A stretch of 64,000 nt of DNA from Comamonas antarctica (GCF_013363755.1 NZ_CP054841.1:310001-374000), one strand, 5' to 3'; shown: positions 47,697 through 57,884, counted from the stretch's first letter. Notes: generated by a model not told the origin, from the letters alone. Numbers and translations are program-made.

Positions 47697-48890
47697 CTAT
47701 GGCCCGCCATCCGGCGCTGGCACGCCGGCCTGGCGCGCGCTGGCTTCAATCCGGTTGCGCCCCGCGTCCTTGCCGCGGTACAGCGCCGCGTCGGCCTGGC
47801 GCATGGCGTCGTCCAGGCTCGCGGTGCCGGTGAAAGGCGCGGAAATCCCGATGGTGGCAGTGCAGCGCAGCGGCGCGCGCGCGCCGGGAATTTCCATGCT
47901 GCGGCTTTCCATGCCGGCGCGCAGGCGCTCGGCAACCTGCATGGCGCCGGCGCGGTCGGTGTCCAGGCAGACCGCCGCGAACTCCTCGCCGCCCACGCGG
48001 CCCGTGAGGTCGCCGCGGCGCACCGCACGGCGCAGGACCTCGGCCACCTGGCACAGCACAGCGTCGCCCGCCTGGTGGCCATGGCTGTCGTTGATGCGCT
48101 TGAAATGATCGACATCCAGCAGCAGCAGATAGGCCGGCGCGGCATCGCGGGTGTTGAAATGCGCCTCGAGCGCCTGCGCCAGGCCGCGCCGGTTGAGCAA
48201 TCCCGTCAGCGGATCACGGGCCGCCATGCCGCGCAGTTCGTCCGTGAGGCGCCGCAGCACCAGCCAGATGATGGCCGGCGGCAACAGCGTCGCCAGCGAC
48301 GACATGTAGATATAGAACACCATCTGGAAGGTATGGTCCATGCGCAGCATGTCCAGCCCGCCGGTGGCCAGCCGCACGAACTTGATGGCGTTGAGCACGC
48401 CGATGCCGGTGATCAGCAGCGCGAAGAAGAACATCTCCCAGCGCAGGTCCCGCGCAAAGGTGCGCACGCCATAGACCACGGTCCAGGCCATGACGAAGAA
48501 CATCGTGGAGGACATGGCCGCCAGCATGGCGTAGCGGGCCACGGCGCCCATGCTCCACTGCACCAGCACCTGTGCGCCGGCATAGGCCAGCGAGAACACG
48601 ACCACCGGACGCCATAGCGGCACCTCCTGGCCAAAGAAGCGCATCGCGCCGAGCCAGTAGGCGATCGGCGACGCCAGCGCCAGCGTGTGGTTGACCACGC
48701 TCATCGCGCTCCAGGCCGGCCCGCCTTCGGCCAGCTGCAGCACATAGGCCAGGCCCAGCAGCAGATTGCCGGTGGCGAAGTAATGCATGCCCATCTTGTT
48801 GCCCTGCAGGCGCTGGCTGATGAGCAGGAACATGGCCGAGAAGCACAGCAGGTGTGCGCACAGCATGCCGACGAGAATGGTTGCAACCAT
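47697..48890 (-). CDS. Membrane-bound diguanylate cyclase
   Basis: A 397-residue protein with about six to seven membrane helices (1-215) and a C-terminal GGDEF domain. The active-site motif is GGEEF (GRVGGEEFA), and RRGD five residues ahead is an intact inhibitory I-site. It synthesises cyclic di-GMP with product feedback. The N-terminal membrane sensor is unassigned. It lacks an EAL domain. Confidence 0.93.
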   Translation of the reverse strand: MVATILVGMLCAHLLCFSAMFLLISQRLQGNKMGMHYFATGNLLLGLAYVLQLAEGGPAWSAMSVVNHTLALASPIAYWLGAMRFFGQEVPLWRPVVVFSLAYAGAQVLVQWSMGAVARYAMLAAMSSTMFFVMAWTVVYGVRTFARDLRWEMFFFALLITGIGVLNAIKFVRLATGGLDMLRMDHTFQMVFYIYMSSLATLLPPAIIWLVLRRLTDELRGMAARDPLTGLLNRRGLAQALEAHFNTRDAAPAYLLLLDVDHFKRINDSHGHQAGDAVLCQVAEVLRRAVRRGDLTGRVGGEEFAAVCLDTDRAGAMQVAERLRAGMESRSMEIPGARAPLRCTATIGISAPFTGTASLDDAMRQADAALYRGKDAGRNRIEASARQAGVPAPDGGP

Positions 48891-49177
48891 GGGAGCTTTG
48901 AAAGGGGAACAGGACGTCCGCGCCGGCCGGGGGCTTCAGGGCCTTGCGGCCCGGGCGCTCGCCCAGGCGCGCGTGGTATGCGCTCACATGGGGCAGCTGC
49001 AAGCGCGCCCGCGCCGGAGCGGCGCGCGGGTACGGCAGCTGCGCGCCACACGGGTGGGCGCGCCAGCTCCACAGCAGCATGCGCCCAGAGATCGACGCCG
49101 CCTTGCCCGGGATGCGAAGCACCCCGTCCCGCTGTCGCGCAGTCTGCGAATCCATGGCCGGCGTCAGGAAGGCAGGC

Positions 49178-49981
49178 TCAGACCGTGATCGTGCCGCGCA
49201 GATAGCGCACGCAGTGTCCGGCCACTTCGACGCCCGCGTCGGTCACGGTGCAAAACAGCGTGCCGCTGCGCTGCGATGCCTGCAGCGCCACGAGCTGGTC
49301 TTTGCCCAGGCGCTGGGCCCAGTACGGCGCGAGCGCCGCATGGATCGAGCCCGTGACCGGGTCCTCGTCGCCGCCATTGGCCGGCCAGAAATAGCGGCTC
49401 ACGAAGTCGTGGGCAGCGCCCGCATCGCCGGGTGCGGTGACGGCCACGTCCAGCGGACCGAGCGCCTTGAGCTGCTCCAGGTCCGGCTGCACGGCGCGCA
49501 CTTCGGCCTCCGAGGCATATACCGCCAGATAGGCCTGCTGGTTCACCAGCCAGGCCGTTGGCGCGAGGCCCAGTCCCGCGCGCAATGCGGCCGGGGGCTC
49601 GGCCAGGGGCGTGGCGTCGCGGCGCGGGAATTGCATGCGGATGCGGCCGCCCGGCTCGCGCGTGGCGCTGACATGGCCCACGGCTGCGGCCCAGAAGGTG
49701 ACGCTTTGCAGTCCGGGATCGGCGTCGAGAAGCACATAGGCGCTGGCCAGCGTCGCGTGGCCGCAGAACGCGATTTCGGTGAGCGGCGAGAACCAGCGGA
49801 TCTCGAACGCCGCGCGCTCGGCACTCCAGATGACGAACGCGGTTTCGGACAGGTTGTTCTCGGCGGAGATTGACTGCAGCAGCGGCGCGGGCAGCCAGGC
49901 ATCGAGCAGCACCACGGCGGCCGGGTTGCCGTGGAAGCGCTGCGCGGTGAAGGCGTCAATGATGTGCAGGGGAAGTTGCAT
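49178..49981 (-). CDS. PhzF-family isomerase
   Basis: A 267-residue PhzF/diaminopimelate-epimerase-fold protein: HGNPAAVV near the start, the catalytic glutamate in NLSETAFV, FCGHATLASA, and DEDPVTGS in the C-terminal half. No phenazine genes are adjacent, so this is a generic PhzF-like isomerase of unknown substrate. The start at 49979-49981 (MQLPLHIIDAF) removes 22 residues lacking family similarity. Confidence 0.9.
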   Translation of the reverse strand: MQLPLHIIDAFTAQRFHGNPAAVVLLDAWLPAPLLQSISAENNLSETAFVIWSAERAAFEIRWFSPLTEIAFCGHATLASAYVLLDADPGLQSVTFWAAAVGHVSATREPGGRIRMQFPRRDATPLAEPPAALRAGLGLAPTAWLVNQQAYLAVYASEAEVRAVQPDLEQLKALGPLDVAVTAPGDAGAAHDFVSRYFWPANGGDEDPVTGSIHAALAPYWAQRLGKDQLVALQASQRSGTLFCTVTDAGVEVAGHCVRYLRGTITV

Positions 49982-50074
49982 GGCAGCCAGCGAGATCGGA
50001 ACAGGTTTGTATACAGCGGCAGAATACCAGAAACATTCTGTAACCAACCCTGCGGTTCACCGCTTGGCAGCAGG

Positions 50075-50542
50075 TCAATCCACGGGCCCGCGCACCCCAT
50101 AGCTGCGATAGGCGCCCTCGATCTGCGACTGCAGCGTGGTCTCTTGCGGGTAGAGCCAATAGCTGGGCGCAAGAATCGGCGCCGCGGACCGGGCCCGCAC
50201 CACGAACACGCTGCGCAGTGCAAAACGCGGCCCGGCTTTTTCCAGCACGGGCGCGGCCCAGTGCGCGAACTCGGGCGCATCGGCGGCGATATCGCGTGCG
50301 CTGCCGGTGAGCTTGAAGCCCTTTTGCGCAAACACATCGACAAAGCTCACACAGACCTGCGGGTTGGCCGCGATGTTCGCGGCGCTGCACGGCGAGGCGA
50401 TATTGGCAATGACCAGGTGCCGGTCATCGAACACCGCGAAGATTTCCTTGGGCGAGACATTGGGGCAGCCGTGCGCATCGGCCGTCGCCAGCCAGCACAG
50501 CACGCTGCGGCGGCTGGATTCAAGAATGTCGGGCGTGAGCAT
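50075..50542 (-). CDS. Pyridoxamine 5'-phosphate oxidase-like flavin protein
   Basis: A 155-residue split-barrel protein of the PNPOx-like superfamily (SVLCWLATADAHGCPNVSPK, LVIANIASPCSAANI, VCVSFVDVFAQKGFKLTG). It probably binds FMN or F420-like cofactor; function unknown. It may start at 50540-50542 (MLTPDIL) or 11 codons upstream. It lies divergent to the catalase gene. Confidence 0.85.
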   Translation of the reverse strand: MLTPDILESSRRSVLCWLATADAHGCPNVSPKEIFAVFDDRHLVIANIASPCSAANIAANPQVCVSFVDVFAQKGFKLTGSARDIAADAPEFAHWAAPVLEKAGPRFALRSVFVVRARSAAPILAPSYWLYPQETTLQSQIEGAYRSYGVRGPVD

Positions 50543-50650
50543 GGGCCTGAAGAGATGGGGGATGCCTTGCAGCATGCCACATCCCGCGCGCAAGCCTGTC
50601 GTTACGTCTGGATTCAAAGGGGACCGCGCTCGACGCCCCAACGCGCGCTC

Positions 50651-50661
50651 GTCCTACGGAC
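50651..50661. promoter_or_regulatory. GTCC-TAC-GGAC inverted repeat upstream of katE
   Basis: A short inverted repeat 56 bp before the catalase start, in the divergent region. Its role is unproven. Confidence 0.25.
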
Positions 50662-50716
50662 AAATGACGCGGCGAACTTAGGCTTGGGAATCCCCTACCC
50701 TCCCACGAAAGATCCC

Positions 50717-53122
50717 ATGACGAAAGACAGCAAAAGCACTGGTGCGCGCAATGCTGCGGCCGACAAGGCCGCGGCCCGCAATACCGACAGCGGCCCGTCC
50801 GCAATGGGCTCCGGCGACGGCGACGCACTGGCCGTGCAGGCCGTCGAGACCAATGCACTGGCCGCGGGCTGCCCCTACAACCCCAACAAGGCGGGCGAGC
50901 ATGGCTTCGACAATGGCCTGGCACCCGCTCCTGGCGCCACCACCGAGCCGGCTTCGCGCCTGCCCACGGCCAGCACGCTGTCCGAAGGCAACGCCAGCGA
51001 CAAGACCGGCGGCGTGGCACCCGAGGGTGTCAATGCGACGATTGCGCCGCTCGACCGCGTGCGCGTCGACTCCTCGGGCCAGGTGCTGACCACCAACCAG
51101 GGCGTGCCGATTGCCGACAACCAGAATTCGCTCAAATACGGCGTGCGCGGCCCGGCGCTGCTCGAAGACTTCATCCTGCGCGAGAAGATCACGCATTTCG
51201 ACCATGAGCGCATTCCCGAACGCATCGTGCATGCGCGCGGCTCGGGCGCGCATGGCTTCTTCGAGGCCTATGAGTCGCTGAGCGATCTCACGCGCGCCGC
51301 GCCCTTCCAGGAAGCCGGCAAGATCACGCCGGTGTTCGTGCGCTTTTCCACCGTGGCCGGCGAGCGCGGCTCCAAGGACACGGCGCGCGACGTGCGCGGC
51401 TTTGCCGTCAAGTTCTATTCCGACGAAGGCAACTGGGACCTGGTCGGCAACAACATGCCGGTGTTCTTCATCCAGGATGCAATGAAGTTCCCGGACCTGG
51501 TGCATGCCGTCAAGCCCGAGCCGCACCACCAGATGCCCCAGGCCGCGAGCGCGCACGACACCTTCTGGGACTTCGTCTCGCTGATGCCCGAGTCCACGCA
51601 CATGCTGATGTGGCAGATGTCGGACCGCGCCATTCCGCGCAGCTACGCGACCATGCAGGGCTTTGGCGTGCATACCTTCCGCTTCGTCAACGCCGCGGGC
51701 GAGTCGGTGTTCGTCAAGTTCCACTGGAATCCCAAGGCCGGCACGCATTCGCTGGTCTGGGACGAGGCCGTGAAGATCTCGGGCGCCGATCCGGACTACC
51801 ACCGCCGCGACCTGTGGGAGCGCATCGAAGCCGGCGCCTACCCCGAGTACGAACTGGGCGTGCAGGTGTTCACCGAGGAGCAGGCCGAGCAGTTCAGCTT
51901 CGACATCCTCGACGCCACCAAGATCGTTCCCGAGGAACTGATCCCGGTGCGTCCCATCGGCCGCATGGTGCTCAACCGCAACCCGGACAATTTCTTTGCC
52001 GAGACCGAGCAGGTCGCGTTCTGCGCCGCGCATGTGATCCCCGGCATCGACTTCTCCAACGACCCGCTGCTTGCCGGCCGCATCCACTCCTATGTGGACA
52101 CGCAGATCTCGCGCCTGGGCGGGCCCAACTTCCACGAGATCCCGATCAACGCGCCCGTGGCGCCGGTGCACAACAACCAGCGCGACGGCATGCACCGCCA
52201 GGCCATCCACCGCGGCCGCGTGTCGTACGAGCCCAATTCGCTGGCCGGCGGCTGCCCGTTCCAGGCCGGCGCGGCGCAGGGCTTCGTCTCGGTGCCGGCG
52301 CGCATCGAGGCCAAGGAAGCGCAGGGCAAGGTGCGGGCCAAGCCGGAGAAGTTTGCCGACCACTACACCCAGGCCACGCTGTTCTTCGAGAGCCAGACGG
52401 CCGTCGAGCAGGCGCACATTGCCGCGGGCTTCCGCTTCGAGCTGAGCAAGGTCACGGTGCCGGCGATCCGCGAACGCATGGTGGCTTCGCTGCGCAATGC
52501 CTCCGAGGAACTGGCGGCGCAGGTGGCCGCGGGCCTGGGCATGGAGCTGCCCGATCCGATGCCGCGCGCGCTGCCCAAGCCGCCGGCCCCCGAGGTCGAC
52601 AAGTCGCCCGCGCTGTCGCTGTTCGCGCGCCCCGGTGATGGCTCGATCATGGGCCGCAAGATCGCCATCCTGGTGGCCGATGGTATCGAAGGCGCGAGCG
52701 CCGTGGCGCTGCAGGAGGCGCTGGTGGCGCAAGGCGCGGTGGCGCGCTTTGTCGCGCCGCGCATCGGTGCCGTGAAGACCGCCGACAAGGTGGCGATCGA
52801 TGCCGACGCCTCGCTGGAAAACGAGCCCGGCTTCCTGTTCGATGCGCTGGCCCTGCCCGATGGCGAAGCCGGCGTGCAGACACTGGGCGCCGACGGCCAC
52901 AGCCTGGAGTTCATCAAGGACCACTACCGCCACTGCAAGGCGATCCTGGTGATGCCGGCGTCGACGGCGCTGATGCAAAAGGCCCAGGTGCCGCCGACGC
53001 TGCCGTCGGGCGAGGACGATCCCGGGCTGTTCGTCGGCGGCGCCGAGCAGTTCGATGCCTTCATCGCCGGCATTGCCAAGCACCGCCACCCCGAGCGCGA
53101 AACCGATCCGCCAGCGGTGTAA
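50717..53122 (+). CDS. katE: Large-subunit monofunctional catalase, HPII type
   Basis: An 801-residue clade 2 catalase. The distal heme His lies in [12 protein letters not shown] (about 170) and proximal Tyr in [15 protein letters not shown] (about 459). A C-terminal flavodoxin/class I glutamine-amidotransferase-like domain ([17 protein letters not shown], about 645-790) is typical of HPII. An unusual N-terminal extension of about 120 residues, rich in Ala/Gly/Asp, contains [16 protein letters not shown]; a similar CPFQAG motif occurs near the core end. It removes hydrogen peroxide. It is not linked to other stress genes. Confidence 0.95.
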   Translation: MTKDSKSTGARNAAADKAAARNTDSGPSAMGSGDGDALAVQAVETNALAAGCPYNPNKAGEHGFDNGLAPAPGATTEPASRLPTASTLSEGNASDKTGGVAPEGVNATIAPLDRVRVDSSGQVLTTNQGVPIADNQNSLKYGVRGPALLEDFILREKITHFDHERIPERIVHARGSGAHGFFEAYESLSDLTRAAPFQEAGKITPVFVRFSTVAGERGSKDTARDVRGFAVKFYSDEGNWDLVGNNMPVFFIQDAMKFPDLVHAVKPEPHHQMPQAASAHDTFWDFVSLMPESTHMLMWQMSDRAIPRSYATMQGFGVHTFRFVNAAGESVFVKFHWNPKAGTHSLVWDEAVKISGADPDYHRRDLWERIEAGAYPEYELGVQVFTEEQAEQFSFDILDATKIVPEELIPVRPIGRMVLNRNPDNFFAETEQVAFCAAHVIPGIDFSNDPLLAGRIHSYVDTQISRLGGPNFHEIPINAPVAPVHNNQRDGMHRQAIHRGRVSYEPNSLAGGCPFQAGAAQGFVSVPARIEAKEAQGKVRAKPEKFADHYTQATLFFESQTAVEQAHIAAGFRFELSKVTVPAIRERMVASLRNASEELAAQVAAGLGMELPDPMPRALPKPPAPEVDKSPALSLFARPGDGSIMGRKIAILVADGIEGASAVALQEALVAQGAVARFVAPRIGAVKTADKVAIDADASLENEPGFLFDALALPDGEAGVQTLGADGHSLEFIKDHYRHCKAILVMPASTALMQKAQVPPTLPSGEDDPGLFVGGAEQFDAFIAGIAKHRHPERETDPPAV

Positions 53123-53127
53123 GTGCC

Positions 53128-53159
53128 GAGGGCGCACGGGCAGCAGCCGGTGCGCCCTC
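53128..53159 (+). terminator. Hairpin after katE, probable terminator without U-tract
   Basis: A 10-bp stem GAGGGCGCAC / GTGCGCCCTC with a 12-nt loop, 5 bp after the catalase stop. No T-run follows. Confidence 0.45.
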
Positions 53160-53227
53160 CACGGCGAAAACGGCGCCGCCACGTCTTCTGCGGCGCGATC
53201 CGGCGCTCAGGCGCCGTGGTTTCGCGC

Positions 53228-54202
53228 TTATTCGGCGCGGATATTACCGTCGCGCATCACCTTGCCCATGCGCTGGGCCTGCAGGTCGATGAACTTCTTC
53301 ACCTCGGCGGTGCCACCGGTGAACGGCTCGCCGCCGACACTGGTGATGCGCTCCTTGACGTCGGGCGCCTCGAGCGCGGTCTTGAGCGCGGCCGTGAGCT
53401 TGGCGGCCACCGCGGGCGGCACGCCGGCGGGCATGAACATGCCATTCCACTCATAGGCTTCGGCGTGGGCCACGCCGGCTTCGGCCAGCGTCGGCACGTC
53501 GGGCAGCAGCGGCGAGCGCCTGGCCGCCATCACCGCCAGCGGGCGCAGCTTGCCGGCCTTCATGTTGGGCAGCGACGAGCCGATGTTGGCGACATAGACC
53601 GGCACATGGCCGCCCATCACGTCGGCCATGGCCGGGCTGCCGCCCTTGTAGGGAATGTGCACCATCTTCACCTTGGCCTGCTGCAGGAACTGCTCGGTGG
53701 CCAGGTGCTGGGTCGAGCCCGTGCCCGGCGAGGCATACGACACCGCATCGGGCGCGGCGCGCGCGGCCTGCACCAGCTCGGCCGTGGTTTTCGCGCTGTA
53801 GGTCGGCGATGTCGTCAGCACCAGCGGGAACACGCCCAGGATGCCGACCGGCGCGAAGGCCTTGGCCGGGTCGTAGGGCAGCTTGGGGAACAGCGTCGGG
53901 TTGATCGCATAGCCGCCGCCGTCGACCAGCAGGGTGTAGCCATCGGCCCGGGCCTGGGCCACATAGCCCGCGCCGATCTGGCCCGCGGCGCCGCCGCGGT
54001 TTTCAATCACGACGGGCTGGCCGAGGACCGCCGACATCTTCGGCGCGACCAGGCGCGCGAGCATGTCGGCCGCGCCGCCCGCGGGATAGGCGACCACGAT
54101 GGTGACCGGCTTGGCCGGCCATTGGGGCTGGGCCAGTGCCGCGAGCGGCACGGCGCCCAGGGCCGCAAGGGCCAGTGCGGAAATCTTGATGCTGAAAGCC
54201 AT
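53228..54202 (-). CDS. TTT-family (Bug) tripartite tricarboxylate transporter substrate-binding protein
   Basis: A 324-residue periplasmic protein: signal peptide ending ALAQPQWP, then the Bug fold (VTIVVAYPAGGAADMLARLV, VVIENRGGAAGQIGAGYVAQ, DGYTLLVDGGG, VPTLAEAG). The TctA/TctB membrane partners are not in the window, as is common for Burkholderiales Bug proteins. Position in the tetronate cluster suggests an acid-sugar ligand. GGGAG lies 9 nt before the ATG at 54200-54202. Confidence 0.92.
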   Translation of the reverse strand: MAFSIKISALALAALGAVPLAALAQPQWPAKPVTIVVAYPAGGAADMLARLVAPKMSAVLGQPVVIENRGGAAGQIGAGYVAQARADGYTLLVDGGGYAINPTLFPKLPYDPAKAFAPVGILGVFPLVLTTSPTYSAKTTAELVQAARAAPDAVSYASPGTGSTQHLATEQFLQQAKVKMVHIPYKGGSPAMADVMGGHVPVYVANIGSSLPNMKAGKLRPLAVMAARRSPLLPDVPTLAEAGVAHAEAYEWNGMFMPAGVPPAVAAKLTAALKTALEAPDVKERITSVGGEPFTGGTAEVKKFIDLQAQRMGKVMRDGNIRAE

Positions 54203-54232
54203 GGTGCTATCTCCCATTTTCTAGAAAAGTAA

Positions 54233-55069
54233 TCAGTGCGGCTCTGCGGCCGCATCGGGCTGGGCGGTGGCGACTTCCAGCGCCAGTCCGGCTTCGCGCA
54301 TGCGCTGCACGGCGGCTTCGGACAGCGTGTCGTCGGTGACCACCAGATCGAATTCATCGAGGCCGGCAACGCGGTAGGTGCCGTAGGTGCCGTATTTGGC
54401 GCTGGTCGCCAGCAGCACGCGCTGCGAGGCAATGGCCATCGCCGCGCGCTTGACCTCGACCTTGGGCGCCGAGGGCGTCGTGACGCCGCGCTCCAGGTCC
54501 CAGGCGCTGGTCGAGAGAAAGGCCACATCGGCCACCAGCTCGCGCAGCGTGGCCGCGGCCAGCGGCCCGACGCTCGAGCCGTTGCGGTGGTCGAGCATGC
54601 CGCCGGTGTGCAGCACCGTGACCTGCGGCGCGTCGGACAGCGCCAGCGCGACGTGGAAGTCATTGGTGATCACCGTCATGTCGGCCAGCGCCACGATCTG
54701 CGGAATCAGGCAGGCGGTGGTGGTGCCGGCATCGAGGTAGACCGTCATGCCCGGCTTGAGCAGCGGCGCGACCTGCGCCGCGATGCCGCGCTTTTGCGGC
54801 AGCTCGGTCACCGACTTGGCCTGGTGGCTGGGCTCGACCAGCTGGTGGCTGGCGATGCGCACCCCGCCAGGCACGGCATAGACCCGGCCCTTCTCCTCGA
54901 GCGCCGCGACATCGCGGCGCACCGTCATGTGCGAGCAGCCCAGCAGTTCCGTGAGCTGGTGCAGGCTCAGCACCTGGTGCTTGTGCAGCTGCCGCACGAT
55001 CATCTCGCGCCGCTGCTCCGGGATCAGTCCCGCGGCCCGGCCGCTGCTGTTGTCGCTGGTGTCGTTCAT
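54233..55069 (-). CDS. DeoR-family transcriptional regulator
   Basis: A 278-residue DeoR regulator: HTH (REMIVRQLHKHQVLSLHQLT, MTVRRDVAALEEKGRV) and a sugar-phosphate-sensing domain (VYLDAGTTTACLIPQI, VITNDFHVALAL, DLVVTDDTLSE). It probably represses the adjacent tetronate genes and senses a phosphorylated intermediate. Repeated TTCACA/TGTGAA elements lie in the nearby divergent otn promoter region. It follows the SAF oxidoreductase by 24 bp on the same strand. Confidence 0.92.
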   Translation of the reverse strand: MNDTSDNSSGRAAGLIPEQRREMIVRQLHKHQVLSLHQLTELLGCSHMTVRRDVAALEEKGRVYAVPGGVRIASHQLVEPSHQAKSVTELPQKRGIAAQVAPLLKPGMTVYLDAGTTTACLIPQIVALADMTVITNDFHVALALSDAPQVTVLHTGGMLDHRNGSSVGPLAAATLRELVADVAFLSTSAWDLERGVTTPSAPKVEVKRAAMAIASQRVLLATSAKYGTYGTYRVAGLDEFDLVVTDDTLSEAAVQRMREAGLALEVATAQPDAAAEPH

Positions 55070-55093
55070 GGCGTCCCGCTCCCTGGTTTGCGC

Positions 55094-56464
55094 TCAGTCC
55101 TGCAGGCCCGCGCGCCAGGCGGCGCGCAGCGCGGGATCGTCACCCCGGATGTCGTCCAGCGTGATCAGTTCGCCGGCGCGGATGTCGCGCGCCGTCGTGG
55201 CGTGCGCGGCCAGGTACAGCGGCGCGACCTCGGCGGGGGCTTCGGCGCGCGCCAGCAGCACCGGCTTGACGCCGGTCACGTCGTGGTGGTGCCCGCCCAT
55301 GCGCAGCACGGTGCCGGCGGGGATGTCCTCGATGGCGCGGCCCGCAAGAATCGCGTGCTGGGCTGGCTGGTCGCTGCCCGAGGCGCGGCCATGCAGCACC
55401 GCATTGAGCAGGCTGATTGGCGTTTCGACGCCCATGAAGTGGTAGGGCAGGTACATGCAGGCATAGCGGCCGTTGCGGCTCACGACATGGCCCTTTTGCG
55501 CCAGCAGCTGCCAGGTCGGGCCGTCGCCGGTGCGCACGATCACGAACACGCCGCCGCCAAAGCTGGCTTCGTCCGGCAGGCGCAGCACGTTGAACACATC
55601 GATCACGCCGGGACGCTGGAGAATGCCGCCGTCTTCGCGCAGCGCGTAGATGTCGGCCAGCTCGGCCACGCGCGCCACGGGGTAATGCATGGCTTCGACA
55701 TCGGCGACGAAGCCGGTGTTCGAGGCCACCACGGCCATCTCGCAGTAGTCGGCGGTGGCGCTGGTCTTCCAGCCCTGGAGCGCGGCGCGGCGCGCGGCCA
55801 GCGTCGCGGGAATGTCGTCGCCCAGCGCCAGCAGGTGCGCCAGCTCGGGGATGGAGCGCGTCTCATCGAGCTGCTGCAGCTGGCCGCTGCGCGGGTCGAA
55901 CACCAGGTCGTATTCGCTGGACTTGCCCGCGGCGACGATCTCCAGGCCCAGCGTGCGCGCCCAGCTCACGAGGCCGATCAGGTTGGCCGGCTGGTCGCCG
56001 TCGGCCGTGGTGTAGACCACGCCCTTGGCCTTGGCCAGGCGCGACATGGCGATGCCGGCGACGGTGTCGACCTCCTTGCTGACCATGGCTACATGGCGGC
56101 CGGCCTCGATGGCCTCGCAGGCCACGCGGTAGCCGACCTTGGGATTGCCCGTGGCCTCGACCAGGATGTCATGCGGCACGTCGCGCAGCAGGCCGGCGTC
56201 CTGCACCAGGGCGATGGCATCGCCCGGCAGCGCGGCCACTTCGGCGGCGCTGTGGCATTCGCGCAGCTGCTGCGCGGAAAATCCCAGTTCTTCACACATC
56301 GCGCGCAGTCCTGGCACATCCAGGTCGCACAGCGCGGCGGGCACCAGGCGCGGCATCAGCCGCGTCTGCGCCAGCAGCGTGCGGGCGAAGCCGCCCTTCG
56401 CGCCGGTGAGGGTGTAGCGCACTTTGCGCTCGGGTTGGTCGGCGAACAGGAGTTCAAAATTCAT
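55094..56464 (-). CDS. NAD(P)-dependent oxidoreductase with C-terminal SAF domain
   Basis: A 456-residue protein with an N-terminal Rossmann fold like homoserine dehydrogenase (VRYTLTGAKGGFARTLLAQT; VEATGNPKVGYRVACEAIE; HVAMVSKEVD), a middle catalytic-like domain, and a C-terminal SAF domain (LYLAAHATTARDIRAGELIT). It lies divergent from otnK-otnC. No classical tetronate dehydrogenase (LtnD/DenD) is here, so this enzyme may supply the oxidation or another step. Its actual reaction is unknown. A ribosome site is not clear at the ATG. Confidence 0.8.
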   Translation of the reverse strand: MNFELLFADQPERKVRYTLTGAKGGFARTLLAQTRLMPRLVPAALCDLDVPGLRAMCEELGFSAQQLRECHSAAEVAALPGDAIALVQDAGLLRDVPHDILVEATGNPKVGYRVACEAIEAGRHVAMVSKEVDTVAGIAMSRLAKAKGVVYTTADGDQPANLIGLVSWARTLGLEIVAAGKSSEYDLVFDPRSGQLQQLDETRSIPELAHLLALGDDIPATLAARRAALQGWKTSATADYCEMAVVASNTGFVADVEAMHYPVARVAELADIYALREDGGILQRPGVIDVFNVLRLPDEASFGGGVFVIVRTGDGPTWQLLAQKGHVVSRNGRYACMYLPYHFMGVETPISLLNAVLHGRASGSDQPAQHAILAGRAIEDIPAGTVLRMGGHHHDVTGVKPVLLARAEAPAEVAPLYLAAHATTARDIRAGELITLDDIRGDDPALRAAWRAGLQD

Positions 56465-56502
56465 AAGGGATCCATTGGCAGTGAAGGCAGCGCGTCTGTG
56501 TA

Positions 56503-56590
56503 TTATTCACAAAACCTCACACGAAATCACAGGGATTCCCCTTGATTGTTCAAATTTGTGAAGTCGCGTACCATTTATTCACACTTTCAC
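56503..56590. promoter_or_regulatory. Repeated TTCACA/TGTGAA elements, candidate DeoR operators
   Basis: TTATTCACA occurs at 56503-56511 and 56575-56583; the inverted form TTTGTGAA is at 56555-56562, and CAAATTTG at 56551-56558. They lie in the AT-rich divergent promoter region between the SAF oxidoreductase and otnK, and probably bind the adjacent DeoR protein. Confidence 0.55.
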
Positions 56591-56597
56591 GACTGCT

Positions 56598-57884
56598 ATG
56601 AACAAGCTTCCTCCCCTGCTGGGTTGCATCGCCGACGATTTCACCGGCGCCACCGACCTGGCCAACATCCTCGTGCGCGGCGGCATGCGCACGGTGCAGA
56701 CGATTGGCGTGCCCCCGGCCGGATTGGCGGCGTCGCTCGATGCCGACGCCATCGTCATTGCGCTGAAATCGCGCACCGCGCCCGTGGAAGATGCCGTGGC
56801 GCAGAGCCTGCAGGCGCTGCGCTGGCTGCAGGCCCAGGGCTGCACCCAGTTCTTCTTCAAGTACTGCTCGACATTCGACTCCACGGCCGCGGGCAATATC
56901 GGCCCCGTGGCCGAAGCGCTGCTGGCCGCGCTGGCCTGCGACTTCGCCATTGCCTGCCCGGCCTTCCCCGGCGCGGGCCGCACCGTGTACCAGGGCCATC
57001 TGTTCGTGAACCAGCGCCTGCTGAATGAATCGGGCATGGAAAACCACCCGCTGACGCCGATGCGCGACCCCGATCTGGTGCGCGTGCTGCAATCGCAAAG
57101 CCAGGCCAAGGTCGGCTTGATTGCCCAGCCGGCTGTGGCCCAGGGCGCGGCCGGCGTGCGCGAACGCATCGCCGCGCTGCGCGCCGGGGGCGTGCGCCTG
57201 GCGATTGCCGATGCCATCAGCGATGCCGACCTGGTGACGCTGGGCGAGGCCTGCGCCGACGCGCTGCTGGTCACCGGCGGCTCGGGCGTGGCCCAGGGCC
57301 TGCCGGCCAACTTCCGCCGCCGGGGCCAGCTGCGCGGCAGCGACGCCGCGCAATTGCCGCGCATCGACGGCCCGGCCGTCGTGCTGTCGGGCAGCGCGTC
57401 GAAGGCCACCAACGGCCAGGTCGCGGCCTGGCTGGCCAGCGGCCGCCCGGCCTTTCGCATCGACCCGCTGGCGCTGGCGCGCGGCGAGGACGTGGTGGGC
57501 GCCGCGCTGGCCATGGCCGCTGCCGGCGAGACTGCGCTGGTCTACGCCACCAGCAGCCCCGAGGAAGTGCGCCGCGTGCAGGCCGAGCTCGGCGTCGCGC
57601 GCGCGGGCGAATTGATCGAACAGGCGCTGGGCGAGATCGCGGCGCGCTTGCGCGAGCGCGGCACGCGCCGCTTCGTCGTCGCCGGCGGCGAGACCTCGGG
57701 CGCGGTGATCCAGGCGCTGCAATTGCAGGCGCTGCGCATCGGCCGGCAGATCGACCCGGGCGTGCCCGCCACCCAGTCGCTGGGCGACGGCCCGGCGCTG
57801 GCCGTGGTGCTCAAGTCGGGCAACTTCGGCAGCGAGGACTTCTTCGACAAGGCCTTGCAGCACCTGGATGGAGCCGGCGCATGA
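56598..57884 (+). CDS. otnK: DUF1537 four-carbon acid sugar kinase, 3-oxo-tetronate kinase type
   Basis: A 428-residue DUF1537 kinase: ADDFTGATDLAN at the N-terminus and the ATP-site VAGGETSGAVIQAL, GDGPALAVVLKSGNFG near the C-terminus. It phosphorylates 3-oxo-tetronate to the 4-phosphate. Pairing with a class II aldolase-like decarboxylase (otnC) rather than PdxA2 favours the OtnK type over D-threonate kinase. The otnC start overlaps the stop (ATGA). Confidence 0.92.
   Translation: MNKLPPLLGCIADDFTGATDLANILVRGGMRTVQTIGVPPAGLAASLDADAIVIALKSRTAPVEDAVAQSLQALRWLQAQGCTQFFFKYCSTFDSTAAGNIGPVAEALLAALACDFAIACPAFPGAGRTVYQGHLFVNQRLLNESGMENHPLTPMRDPDLVRVLQSQSQAKVGLIAQPAVAQGAAGVRERIAALRAGGVRLAIADAISDADLVTLGEACADALLVTGGSGVAQGLPANFRRRGQLRGSDAAQLPRIDGPAVVLSGSASKATNGQVAAWLASGRPAFRIDPLALARGEDVVGAALAMAAAGETALVYATSSPEEVRRVQAELGVARAGELIEQALGEIAARLRERGTRRFVVAGGETSGAVIQALQLQALRIGRQIDPGVPATQSLGDGPALAVVLKSGNFGSEDFFDKALQHLDGAGA

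Noticed and set aside
56546..57028. Alternative frame overlapping the otnK start
   Set aside because: Its Arg/Gly-rich sequence has no family similarity; otnK in the other frame is unambiguous.
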